This document shows, in pieces, positions 35,317-44,037 of a stretch of 64,000 nt of DNA. The stretch lies in contig JAENZD010000001.1 of the NCBI GenBank assembly GCA_016841445.1, positions 806,001 through 870,000 of the forward strand. The letters are read 5' to 3'. The notes below the pieces were generated by a model. That model did not search any database. It was not told where the DNA came from and saw only the letters and a list, made by a program, of their open reading frames with translations. The stretch is from Anaerolineaceae bacterium (GTDB lineage: Bacteria > Chloroflexota > Anaerolineae > Anaerolineales > Anaerolineaceae). The translations under genes were made by a program, and so were the position numbers. Every line of letters starts with the position of its first letter. The stretch's first letter is position 1.

Positions 35317-36585
35317 ATGAGAAAACTAACAATCTTTGCAACACTTTTACTGGTACTGACAATGGTCCTTTCTGCTTGTACGACACCTGAGGCAACAGAG
35401 GTAATGGAACCTGAGACCGAAGAGCAAGTTGTTGAAGAACCAGAAGTAGAAGAACCAGAAGTAGAAGAACCTGAGGTAGAAGAGCCGGAAGTTGAAGAAC
35501 CAGAAGTTGTTGGGCCTCCGGAAAATGTAAGCCTGGCTGATTTTGAATATGTTGGCGATCCAGGTACCGTTTTTGACCTGAATGGCTGGTATGATGCTGT
35601 CGGTGTTGAAGCAGATGTAACTATCCGGAATGCTGGTGCGGTGAAAGTGCCCGATGACCCTACAACAGAGATGGCGAAAGCTGATGGAGATTATACGATT
35701 GGCTTTTCTGTGTACTATACGGTCGATGAGGTTGGTTCCATGATCCTTGAAACCATGAAAGCCGCTGCTGAAGAAGCTGGCGTTGAGCTTCTGGTCAATG
35801 ATGCGAATTATGACCAGGCTGCCCAGAACCAGGCGATTGAACAATGGATATTGCAAGATGTTGATGGCGTTATCCTCGCCCCATGCGATTTCACTGGTGT
35901 TAAGACAGCGCTTGATGCCCTTGAGGAAGCTAATATCCCCGTAATTACCCTGAATGCACCTCTCGCTGGGAACGTGGATTCGCTTGTAATCTCAGATACC
36001 GTAGAACAGGGTACTATCGCAGGCGAAATGCTTGAAGAAGCCATCCTGGCAGAAGGCAAGGAGATGGAAGGCGTCGTTGTCTACCAAACACTGCCTTTCG
36101 TACACCCGAACGCAGCAACACGTGCAAAAGGCTTCGTTGATGTTTTCGCTAAGTATGACGGTGTTGAGATCGTTGAATTAACTGGTATTTCCCCAGAAGA
36201 ACATTTCACGGCCTTTGACGGTGCGATTAAAGCCTATCCCGATATGCTTGGCGCATGGGGTCTGTATTCCTCAGCCACGATTGGTATGTTGAATGCTAAA
36301 TTGTCGAATGACCGAGGCGACATCCTTCTGTCCTCAATTGATCAGGACAAGCCCATCTTGAAAGGTATTTATGATGGCGATGTTGTCGGTACAGCAGCCT
36401 ACTCCTCAATAGCACCAGCTTGGTGGTGCATGAACCAGATGGTCCAAATGCTCAACGGAGCTGAAATCCCTGGAGTGATTTTCTATGCTAATATGGCTGT
36501 CACGCCAGACAATGTTGAAGCAGCATTTGAACACTACTATCCCGGTAAAACCTTGATGGATTACATCGAGGGCAATGTAGACTAG
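35317..36585 (+). CDS. Sugar ABC transporter substrate-binding lipoprotein with EPEVE repeat linker
   Basis: A 422-residue lipoprotein: signal peptide ending MVLSAC (lipid Cys21), then an acidic linker of five EPEVE-type repeats, an extra N-terminal segment (SLADFEYVGDPGTVFDLNGWY) shared with the protein at 20108, and the type I binding fold from YTIGFSVYYTVDEVGSMILE. The linker should hold the receptor away from the membrane. AGGAG precedes the ATG. It ends the third transporter operon, followed by a strong hairpin. Confidence 0.92.
   Translation: MRKLTIFATLLLVLTMVLSACTTPEATEVMEPETEEQVVEEPEVEEPEVEEPEVEEPEVEEPEVVGPPENVSLADFEYVGDPGTVFDLNGWYDAVGVEADVTIRNAGAVKVPDDPTTEMAKADGDYTIGFSVYYTVDEVGSMILETMKAAAEEAGVELLVNDANYDQAAQNQAIEQWILQDVDGVILAPCDFTGVKTALDALEEANIPVITLNAPLAGNVDSLVISDTVEQGTIAGEMLEEAILAEGKEMEGVVVYQTLPFVHPNAATRAKGFVDVFAKYDGVEIVELTGISPEEHFTAFDGAIKAYPDMLGAWGLYSSATIGMLNAKLSNDRGDILLSSIDQDKPILKGIYDGDVVGTAAYSSIAPAWWCMNQMVQMLNGAEIPGVIFYANMAVTPDNVEAAFEHYYPGKTLMDYIEGNVD
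35431..35505 (+). repeat. Five 15-bp tandem repeats encoding VEEPE
   Basis: Five consecutive near-identical 15-bp units of the form GTAGAAGAACCAGAA within the linker of the binding protein. Copy number is likely to vary between strains by slippage, changing linker length without shifting the frame. Confidence 0.9.
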
Positions 36586-36608
36586 TCTTTTTGAACATCG
36601 AAACTAAC

Positions 36609-36652
36609 TGGACTGACTGTGAGTATCACAGTCAGTCCAACCGATTCTTTTT
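36609..36652 (+). terminator. Terminator of the third ABC transporter operon
   Basis: TGGACTGACTGTGA (36609-36622) and TCACAGTCAGTCCA (36626-36639) form a perfect 14-bp stem with a 3-nt loop, followed after a few bases by a T run (36647-36653). Confidence 0.85.
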
Positions 36653-36792
36653 TGGTTAGAGGATTTCTCTGACCTGGCCAGATTAATTTGTTACTAACAA
36701 AGTGACGCGCTCAATATTGAAATTATTTAAAAGTTTTATAGAAGTATTTCTTGTTTTTGTTTTATGGCGTTAAATTAAGAAAGGAGATAGTA

Positions 36793-37770
36793 ATGACAAA
36801 AGGACACACAAATTTACCGGTCCGGCAGTTCGGAAATACGGATATGCAGATTACACCAGTGGGATTTGGCTCCTGGGCACTTGGTGGCGGAGGTTGGGTG
36901 TATGCATGGGGACCGCAGGATGATAGCGAATCGATAACAGCGATTCATCACGCCATGGATCTTGGGATCAATTGGATTGATACTGCGGCTGGCTATGGCC
37001 TTGGACATTCGGAAGAGGTTGTAGGAAAATCGATTGCTGGAATGACGAATCCTCCCTATATCTTCACAAAATGTGGATTACCATGGAATGAAAAAGGAGA
37101 AATCTACGATTCTCTCAAGAGGAATTCGTTACGGCGTGAGTGTGAAAATAGCTTGAAGCGCCTGAATGTTGGTGCGATAGACCTTTACCAGATTCATTGG
37201 CCTCGGCCGGATGAAGATATTGAAGAAGGTTGGGCAGCGCTTGCTGAACTGCAGCAAGAAGGCAAAGTTCGGTGGATTGGTGCCTCAAATTTCAGTGTTT
37301 CACAGATGAAACGGGCAATTGAAATTGCACCGATTAGTTCCCTGCAGCCTCCATATTCACTCATCAAACCAGATGTTGAAAAAGAGATACTCCCATTCTG
37401 TCTTGATCATAATATCGGTGTGATCGTTTACTCGCCGATGTATTCGGGCTTATTAACAGGGAAAATGACAGCTGAAAGGATCACCAAAATGCCGGATGAC
37501 GATTGGCGTCAAAACGATCCGGAGTTCAAACCCCCTCGGCTTGAAGGAAATTTGAAAATCGTTGAAACCCTCACTGAAATAGGCAAGCAGCGTGGCGTGC
37601 AGCCTGGCGTTGTGGCTATTGCCTGGACGCTCAGGAATCCAGCCGTGACAGCGGCAATTGTTGGGATGCGGAGTCCTAGCCAGGTCGATGGCATTTTTCC
37701 GGCTAATGAATTCCGTTTGTCAGAAGCTGAAATCAAGGAACTGGACCAGTTAATCGCTGATAAGTTATAA
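36793..37770 (+). CDS. Aldo/keto reductase
   Basis: Start chosen at the ATG at 36793 (325 residues), preceded by AAAGGAGAT; the frame extends to 36751 without support. The AKR catalytic tetrad can be placed: Asp and Tyr in DTAAGYGLGHSEE, Lys in FTKCGLPW, His in QIHWPRPD. GFGSWALGGGGW at the N-terminus and IVGMRSPSQVDGIF near the C-terminus are typical of the YajO/IolS-like branch. It likely reduces or oxidises a sugar carbonyl with NAD(P)H. It lies between the transporter terminator and the kinase gene. Confidence 0.9.
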   Translation: MTKGHTNLPVRQFGNTDMQITPVGFGSWALGGGGWVYAWGPQDDSESITAIHHAMDLGINWIDTAAGYGLGHSEEVVGKSIAGMTNPPYIFTKCGLPWNEKGEIYDSLKRNSLRRECENSLKRLNVGAIDLYQIHWPRPDEDIEEGWAALAELQQEGKVRWIGASNFSVSQMKRAIEIAPISSLQPPYSLIKPDVEKEILPFCLDHNIGVIVYSPMYSGLLTGKMTAERITKMPDDDWRQNDPEFKPPRLEGNLKIVETLTEIGKQRGVQPGVVAIAWTLRNPAVTAAIVGMRSPSQVDGIFPANEFRLSEAEIKELDQLIADKL

Positions 37771-37859
37771 GGATCTACCCATAATTATAAATAGGTCCAA
37801 CCTAAGATCTCTTGCTTCCTGGATTTAATTATTCATCGAGATTTAATTGGAAGGTAGTC

Positions 37860-39407
37860 ATGGATTATTTGCTTGGCATTGATGTTGGTTCAACCAGCAT
37901 GAAAGCATTGGTATATGACCTGGATGGAAATGTTATATCACAGGGAAGTCGACCCACTGTAAGTGTAGCGAATGACCCAAACCATCCGAATTGGCAGGTT
38001 TATTGGCCAGAACATATATGGGATGGGATTTCTTCCGCTATTCATGATGCTGTCAGCAAGCTTGATGATCCAAGTTATATCAGAGCCGCAGCAGTGACTG
38101 GGCTGGGTGCAGATGCAGTGCCTTTAGATGAATATGGTGAACCAGTTTATCCTTTTATTAACTGGATCTGTACAAGGACAGCACCGCAGTATGATTGGTG
38201 GTTGGAAAATGTTGGACTCAATCAAACTTTTCAGGTTTCAGGCTGGCAGCCTTTTGTTTGGAGTACCGTTCTACGGTTCATGTGGCTAAAGGAGAATGAA
38301 CCTGAGGTAGCCAAAAAGGTTCACCAATGGCTGATCATTGAAGACTTTGTTAACTATAAATTGACCGGGAAGTTTTCCACCGACTTCACAGATGCCTCAC
38401 CAACTTTGTTATTTGACCAGCGCAATTTACAATGGTCTGAGGAAATGCTGGCGATTGCAGGAATTGAAAAAGATCTATTGCCAACACCCCAGCCCAGTGG
38501 ATCTTTAATTGGCGAAGTGACATCGGAGGCGGCCGGAAAGACTGGATTATTACCCGGAACCCCGATCTATCAGGGCGGCCATGACTACCTGGTAGGGGCG
38601 TTAGCAGCTGGTGCAATCTCTGATGGAAAGGTCCTGGATGTAACCGGTACCTGGGAAATGGTCATTGCGCCTACATCTCAACCGAAATGGACACCAGAGA
38701 TTCAGCAATTAGGGTTAACCGTTGAGGCGCATTCCGCTCCGGGTATGTACGCTATTTGGGCGGGGGGCACGGCCGCAAGCATGCTGGAATGGTATAAAGA
38801 TCAACTTGGGTCAGAGGCTCAAAGAAGAGCTGAAACTGGTGAGGGGGATGTATGGGCAAACCTGATGAATGAAGCCAAAGCCTCAGCACCTGGTGCGAAT
38901 GGCATCTTCTTCTTGCCACATTTTAATGGCGTGACTTGCCCAAATTTAGATCCAAAATCGCTGGGTGCATTCCTGGGGTTGAACGATACAACAAAAAGAG
39001 GAGACTTGATCAGGGCAGTTATTGAAGGTTTGGATTATGCCTTCCTTGATATGCTTAGCTCGCTTGAAAAAGGCGCGGGACAGAGGGCTGAAGAGATCAC
39101 TGCTATAGGGGGCGGTACGCGAAATGCATTCTGGATGCAAAACAAGGCGGATATTGCAGGTCGACCAGTTATCACACTGGAAATTGAGGAAGCCACTGCC
39201 TTGGGGGCTGCTATGCTGGCAGGGGTAGGCTGCGGGTTATATCAAGATTTAGCTGAGGCAGTTAATAGGGTAACAAAACCGGGCAAGCGGTTTGAACCGA
39301 ATCTGAAATCAGGTTCAATTTATGCTGAGTTATATGAGATATATAAGGAAATATATCCTGCATTAAGTAAGGTCAATTCTCGCATTTACAATAGATTTAG
39401 GGTGTGA
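37860..39407 (+). CDS. FGGY-family carbohydrate kinase (xylulokinase-like)
   Basis: The start is the ATG at 37860 (515 residues; GGAAGG upstream). The N-terminal phosphate-binding motif is YLLGIDVGSTSMKALVYD; the middle has QGGHDYLVGALAAG and DVTGTWEM; the C-terminal domain has AIGGGTRNAFWMQNKADIAGRPV and EEATALGAAMLAGVG. FGGY kinases phosphorylate xylulose, L-xylulose, ribulose, fuculose or erythritol. Because two epimerases acting on L-pentulose 5-phosphates lie at 29194-30893, L-xylulose is a plausible substrate, but D-xylulose or another ketose cannot be excluded. Confidence 0.88.
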   Translation: MDYLLGIDVGSTSMKALVYDLDGNVISQGSRPTVSVANDPNHPNWQVYWPEHIWDGISSAIHDAVSKLDDPSYIRAAAVTGLGADAVPLDEYGEPVYPFINWICTRTAPQYDWWLENVGLNQTFQVSGWQPFVWSTVLRFMWLKENEPEVAKKVHQWLIIEDFVNYKLTGKFSTDFTDASPTLLFDQRNLQWSEEMLAIAGIEKDLLPTPQPSGSLIGEVTSEAAGKTGLLPGTPIYQGGHDYLVGALAAGAISDGKVLDVTGTWEMVIAPTSQPKWTPEIQQLGLTVEAHSAPGMYAIWAGGTAASMLEWYKDQLGSEAQRRAETGEGDVWANLMNEAKASAPGANGIFFLPHFNGVTCPNLDPKSLGAFLGLNDTTKRGDLIRAVIEGLDYAFLDMLSSLEKGAGQRAEEITAIGGGTRNAFWMQNKADIAGRPVITLEIEEATALGAAMLAGVGCGLYQDLAEAVNRVTKPGKRFEPNLKSGSIYAELYEIYKEIYPALSKVNSRIYNRFRV

Positions 39408-40085
39408 ACCACTCCCTTAATTTGCACCGATATATTCATTTTCAAGCAAGGTTGTTTAGGGTTGAGAATGTAAAGTGACTGATGGAATGAAAGCCTTGCG
39501 TGAGAGTGATCTATTCTGATCCTGTATTAATGAAGGTTTCTTTTCTCAATTGATAAACCTTTTGTAGTCCTAAGATAATTTATGATATAATTTTTGAATA
39601 TTTTGGGAGTGATGGCAATTATGTATTGCCTGAAATAACTACTTTACAGGTGGATATTATCAGTAGAAATATTAAATCTTTAATTAACAATAAGAAATAG
39701 TCAATTTGATTTGTCGACATAAGAGAAGGAAAAGAAAATATCACTGCTAAATTACTTCTCATGACATGTGTTTATCGGTCGAATTTTTTTACTGATTAAA
39801 TAGATTTAGCGATTTCCCTAATGGGCTTTGATCAATTGGGGATTTCTTGCAGCAAATTGTCATGGAACTTCTTCCTTCCAGAGTTGTAAAAATTGTTCCT
39901 TCATATTCATTATTTGAACAAAGAAAGTTATTAAGCCATCACATATAAAAAAATATATTTACTGAATAACCGGTCAAAACACTACAAATCTCTTTGATAT
40001 ATAGCGAAGATTGAGCAAACGGCCAAAGCCTGTAAATCCAAAAAGCGCTGAGGAAAGACAATATTTTTATGAAAGGGAGATGAAC
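39408..40085. other. About 680 bp without recognisable gene
   Basis: AT-rich gap between the kinase and the secreted protein gene. A weak hairpin (GAAAGCCTT around 39489 with AAGGTTTC around 39533, followed by TTTTCTC) may end the kinase transcript. An open frame reaches back to 40011 but lacks a signal peptide start. Nothing else is recognisable. Confidence 0.5.
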
Positions 40086-42398
40086 ATGAGTAATGAGAGA
40101 AATTTCACCGTTTTGATGTTAACAGTTTTAGTCCTTTTTCTGGCCACTGGATTGGTCAGCGCTCAAATACCAGATCGGTCGTTTCTTGTGCCTCGTGTTG
40201 GTAATTATGATGAACCGGGATTAGCCCAGAACAAAACGAACAAGCAATTAAGTGATTCACCAACTTCTGTAATTGACTCTTTTGGCGGTGATTGGATCGT
40301 TGATACTCTGGTTGATGAAGACAGTGATGGAGAGTGTGCAGTTGATTGTACACTGCGGGATGCTGTGGATTTAGCATCCTCTGGTGATACGATCATATTT
40401 GATGATGCAATTGCGGGTGGAACCATCACCTTCTCCGGTGAATCATGGGAAGATCTCAAAATTATCATCGATAAGGATCTTACGATTGATAATTCAAATC
40501 ATGTTGATAAGATCACCATTGATGGAAATGATATTTCGCGTATTTTTCATGTCGAATATGGAATAGAGTTTACATTAAATAACCTTATCTTTGAAAATGG
40601 TACTGGAAGCGGTGCAGGTATTTATAATGATGGTGGAGTTGTCACAATCCTTGATTCATTATTCAATGATAATGGAAGCATAAGTACAAGCGGTGGAGCA
40701 ATATATAATACCAACCAGGTTTTTGTTTTCCGAACAATATTTGCAAATAATTCGGGAAGCAATGGCGGCGCAATATTCAATACGCATGAGCTGGAAATTC
40801 ATGACAGTTTCTTTGAAAATAATTTTGCCACAAATCGCGGTGGGGCAATATATAATAGTCTTGGTTCAGCTGAAAATATGCTTCTCATCATAGACGGATG
40901 CACTTTTTCGGGAAACAGCGTCACAAATTATGATGGCGGAGCAGTTTACAATGATTCCCATGGGTCAGTGAATGTTGCAAATAGTACCTTTTATGGTAAT
41001 TCTGCCAATAGGGGTGGGGCTGTTTTTGCGGACACAAATGTTGATGATCTATTAATTGTTAACAGTACCTTCTCCGATAATAGTGCAGCTGCGGGAGCAG
41101 GAGGCATTCATACATTTGGGTTTATGAGATTATATAACTCCATTCTTGCTAACAGCACAGGTGGAGCAGCTGATTGCTATCAGAATATTGCGGGAACAAA
41201 TTGGATATTTCACAGCCTGATTGAGACAAATAGCGAATCCCCATACGCCTGTTATGATATTTCTAACCTGACGGGTGATCCTGCTTTAGGTGCCCTTCAG
41301 GATAACGGCGGCAACACATACACAATGGCTTTAGGAGTATCCTCACCTGCAATTGATTCAGGCGCTTCGGGTACCGATCCAAACGGTGGTTCCTATTGTT
41401 TACCGGTGGATCAAAGGGGGGTAGACCGTCCCCAGGGCAGTTTCTGCGACCTTGGTGCATACGAGGTTGTTACTGCCCCGATCGTACTCTCGATCACCCG
41501 TGGTAATAATAGCCCAACAAGTGCGGATAATGTACTCTTTATCATCACTTTTTCAAATAGCGTTACTGGTGTCGATACTACCGATTTCGGACTGAACGCA
41601 ACAGGTGTCACCGGAGCCTCAATTATCGGCTATGGTGGTTCAGGCAATACCCGGACAATCACAGTCGATACGGGGACCGGGTTTGGAACGATGGGTCTTA
41701 ATTTATATGATAACGATACAATCATGGCAGAAGGGATACCTCTGGGTGGCGCGGGTGTTGGTAATGGAGATTATACGGAGGGAGAAGTTTATATCATCGA
41801 CAGTACACCAAGATTTACCAGCCACCCGGTGACTGATGTTAACGTGGGTGGGACGTATAGCTATGAGGTGGAAACTGCGGATGCGGATTTGCCGCTTGGT
41901 GACACACTCACAATTTCTGCCAGATCCTTGCCTGCCTGGTTGCATTTGACTGATATTAATACAGTAAATGGAACTGCAACCTTGACTGGCACACCCAGTA
42001 CGTTGGATTATGGGGATTTTGATATCAGCCTTAAAGTAAAAGACAGCTTAAATGTCAGCGCAACACAAAATTTTACAATTATTGTTAATCGTTATCCAAG
42101 TTTTTCAAGCATTCCAGTGACAACCGCAACTGTTGGAGAAACTTATTCTTATAACATTACTGCAAATGATAAAGATAAAGACAGTTTGACAATTACAGCC
42201 CCAACCAAACCCAGCTGGCTCACTCTCACTGACTACGGAAATGGTACAGCCCTCCTGACGGGAGTACCAGTCACTCCAGGAAGCAATTCGGTGACTTTAC
42301 GGGTCTCAGATGGAAACGCATACGTGAATCAGTCATTTAGTATCGTCGTTTCGGAAGCGGTGGAATACATCAACTTTGTACCGTTGTTGTTAAATTGA
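40086..42398 (+). CDS. Secreted beta-helix protein with Ig-like domains
   Basis: Start chosen at the ATG at 40086 (770 residues; GGGAG about 6 nt upstream), giving a signal peptide cleaved near LVSAQ. After a CSLREA-like element (ECAVDCTLRDAVDLA) comes a right-handed beta-helix region with repeated GGAIYN/GGAVYN turns (about residues 120-330), then a choice-of-anchor-Q-like end (DQRGVDRPQGSFCDLGAYE), a bacterial Ig-like domain and two putative Ig domains (GGTYSYEVETADAD; GETYSYNITANDKDKD). The C-terminus INFVPLLLN resembles a short hydrophobic tail seen on many Anaerolineae exported proteins. Probably surface-bound, possibly carbohydrate-binding; no catalytic residues of pectate lyases are identifiable. 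Confidence 0.85.
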   Translation: MSNERNFTVLMLTVLVLFLATGLVSAQIPDRSFLVPRVGNYDEPGLAQNKTNKQLSDSPTSVIDSFGGDWIVDTLVDEDSDGECAVDCTLRDAVDLASSGDTIIFDDAIAGGTITFSGESWEDLKIIIDKDLTIDNSNHVDKITIDGNDISRIFHVEYGIEFTLNNLIFENGTGSGAGIYNDGGVVTILDSLFNDNGSISTSGGAIYNTNQVFVFRTIFANNSGSNGGAIFNTHELEIHDSFFENNFATNRGGAIYNSLGSAENMLLIIDGCTFSGNSVTNYDGGAVYNDSHGSVNVANSTFYGNSANRGGAVFADTNVDDLLIVNSTFSDNSAAAGAGGIHTFGFMRLYNSILANSTGGAADCYQNIAGTNWIFHSLIETNSESPYACYDISNLTGDPALGALQDNGGNTYTMALGVSSPAIDSGASGTDPNGGSYCLPVDQRGVDRPQGSFCDLGAYEVVTAPIVLSITRGNNSPTSADNVLFIITFSNSVTGVDTTDFGLNATGVTGASIIGYGGSGNTRTITVDTGTGFGTMGLNLYDNDTIMAEGIPLGGAGVGNGDYTEGEVYIIDSTPRFTSHPVTDVNVGGTYSYEVETADADLPLGDTLTISARSLPAWLHLTDINTVNGTATLTGTPSTLDYGDFDISLKVKDSLNVSATQNFTIIVNRYPSFSSIPVTTATVGETYSYNITANDKDKDSLTITAPTKPSWLTLTDYGNGTALLTGVPVTPGSNSVTLRVSDGNAYVNQSFSIVVSEAVEYINFVPLLLN

Positions 42399-42664
42399 TC
42401 TATAGCAAAAAAGGAGGGGGGAGCTATCATAAATATCTTCTCCCTTTAATTGCTTAAACCTCAAGGCGTTCTGAGTTTAATATTAGCTGGAACGAAAAAA
42501 TCCTAGAATAATCCAGGAAATTGGAATTAGAAGCGTTGAACAGGCATAATTTAATTTGTTAATCAGGTGGGGAGAGATACTCTCATGGAACGAGGTGGAA
42601 ACTCTCAAATGCGGTGATGATGGGTATTGGGTATTTGTGCCCGATTAGCTTTTTAATTAGAGTA

Positions 42665-42798
42665 AGCGGGCGACGAGAGATTCTCCCCTTATGGGGATTC
42701 GAATTTGCCAAGTTAAAAGAAAAAAGCGGGCGACGAGAGATTCTCCCCTTATGGGGATTTGAATTTGCCAAGTTAAAAGAAAAGAGCGGGCGACGAGA
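42665..42798 (+). repeat. Two 60-bp direct repeats plus a partial third copy
   Basis: Units 42665-42724 and 42725-42784 differ by only one base in the core (C42700 versus T42760) and minor A/G changes at the ends; a third copy begins at 42785 with AGCGGGCGACGAGA and then diverges into the tRNA-like segment. Each full unit contains the small hairpin TCCCCTTATGGGGA. The shared block is the complement of a tRNA-Gly 3' acceptor end. Confidence 0.85.
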
Positions 42799-42858
42799 TT
42801 CGAACTCGCGAATGGTAGCTTGGGAAGCCGAATCTGTTATAATTCGACCAATGCTCTT
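42786..42858 (-). pseudogene. tRNA-Gly-like 3' segment (pseudo-tRNA or attachment-site remnant)
   Basis: Read on the minus strand, this segment has a normal tRNA-Gly anticodon loop TTCCCAA, a T-arm GCGAG-TTCGAAT-CTCGT and the acceptor 3' strand CGCCCGC followed by T. The anticodon stem has mismatches and no GCGGGCG 5' acceptor strand or normal D-arm precedes it, so I do not think it folds as a functional tRNA. A tRNA 3' half next to a tyrosine recombinase gene (44375) is what an integration event leaves behind. Confidence 0.5.
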
Positions 42859-42999
42859 AGAATTGCTTAGAATGCCCCTAAAACGCTTGGATTAAATTTA
42901 TATGCTTCATAAGATTTATGAAGCTAATATCCTATGTATTCTTTTCATTTATGATATATTATATTAGAGATACTATTCTACCATAGAATTCAGGCAGAA

Positions 43000-44037
43000 A
43001 TGGATGATTTTCTCAGCTTAACTATCAATGGGGCTTTTGATAATATTAAGAATTGGCTTGAGGATTTTGAGAGTGATGGCGATAAGTATTATGGAACCAT
43101 TGATAAGAAAAATGACCCTATAACCTTTGTTGATGGACTTTTGTTACATGATAGCAATCAGTTTATGATTGTATTGGGTCATCCTTATCTGCATAGCCAA
43201 ACAAATCATGTAATGGTAAGAGTAGGTGTTGGCTCTTTGACTAATAATCCAACAGGGATTTGCCAGGTTAAAGAGATACCAATACTTGAAATTAATCCAA
43301 TCAATCCTAATGAAACCTCTATCAAAATAAATATCAACCCGTTAGAAAATACTCCTAATTTATATCCTTATCTCAAGCTATTACTAAGGGCTATTAGTCA
43401 AAATTGGAGAGAAACTTGGGTTGATATACATAATTACTTGGATAGTTGTGTAGAATTACCATCAAGAATTGCATTTGACTTGCTTATATCAGCTCAGCCA
43501 AATTCATTTTTTGACTGGCTTATTGATGAAATTGGTATAATCGGTTCTGTGAATTTTGCTTTAAATTGTGAGCATGAAGAGATAAATCTTTTATTATCAG
43601 GAGATCAAACTCATCCAGATGACATTAATCATTTTTGGGACATATTCATCACTGCTATTGATGTAAATCAGCAGCATTTATCAGGAGATTTATCCCTTGC
43701 TCAAATTCGTTTATACGATTTAGGGGAAAATCATCTATCTATTCGAGGATATTATATATATGAACATCCAAGCACTATCGCAATAATGACAAATATAGAA
43801 TCAAAAATTAGAAGAGTACTTAGAGAAATAAACGACAAAATTAGAGAATCAAAACGCCCTAGCGAGGAAACAAGAAAACGGGCGGATGCATGTATAAAAG
43901 TAAAGACTAAACATCCTGAATATACGAAAAGCATGGTAGGACTAGAAGTAGAGACTTATTTGGGGGAAACCTTGAGTGAAGACCAAGTGAAATATGCGTT
44001 GAATGAAGTGGGTTATAAATGGAAGCAAGAGAGATAA
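43000..44037 (+). CDS. Hypothetical protein, unrecognised
   Basis: A 345-residue soluble protein without signal peptide or membrane segments, from an ATG at 43000 with a weak ribosome-binding site. The first two-thirds is a mixed alpha/beta region (LLLHDSNQFMIVLGHPYL, HVMVRVGVGSL, ILEINPINPNETSIKININPL). The last 70 residues are basic and helical (IRRVLREINDKIRESKRPSEETRKRADACIKVK split by short turns) and end with a helix-turn-helix-like stretch (GETLSEDQVKYALNEVGY). I do not recognise the family. Its place between the tRNA-like repeats and the integrase suggests it is cargo of a mobile element. Confidence 0.7.
   Translation: MDDFLSLTINGAFDNIKNWLEDFESDGDKYYGTIDKKNDPITFVDGLLLHDSNQFMIVLGHPYLHSQTNHVMVRVGVGSLTNNPTGICQVKEIPILEINPINPNETSIKININPLENTPNLYPYLKLLLRAISQNWRETWVDIHNYLDSCVELPSRIAFDLLISAQPNSFFDWLIDEIGIIGSVNFALNCEHEEINLLLSGDQTHPDDINHFWDIFITAIDVNQQHLSGDLSLAQIRLYDLGENHLSIRGYYIYEHPSTIAIMTNIESKIRRVLREINDKIRESKRPSEETRKRADACIKVKTKHPEYTKSMVGLEVETYLGETLSEDQVKYALNEVGYKWKQER

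Noticed and set aside
42409-42449. Terminator after the beta-helix protein
   Set aside because: The G-rich run and CTTCTCCCTTT pair only partly, with several mismatches; not convincing as a hairpin.
42665-42798. CRISPR array
   Set aside because: Only two adjoining 60-bp units without distinct spacers and no cas genes nearby; the repeat is a tRNA-derived tandem duplication.
42614-42895. Plus-strand frame with a 20-residue repeated peptide
   Set aside because: The peptide repeat is only a result of the 60-bp DNA repeat being a multiple of three; no ribosome-binding site, and it covers the tRNA-like segment.
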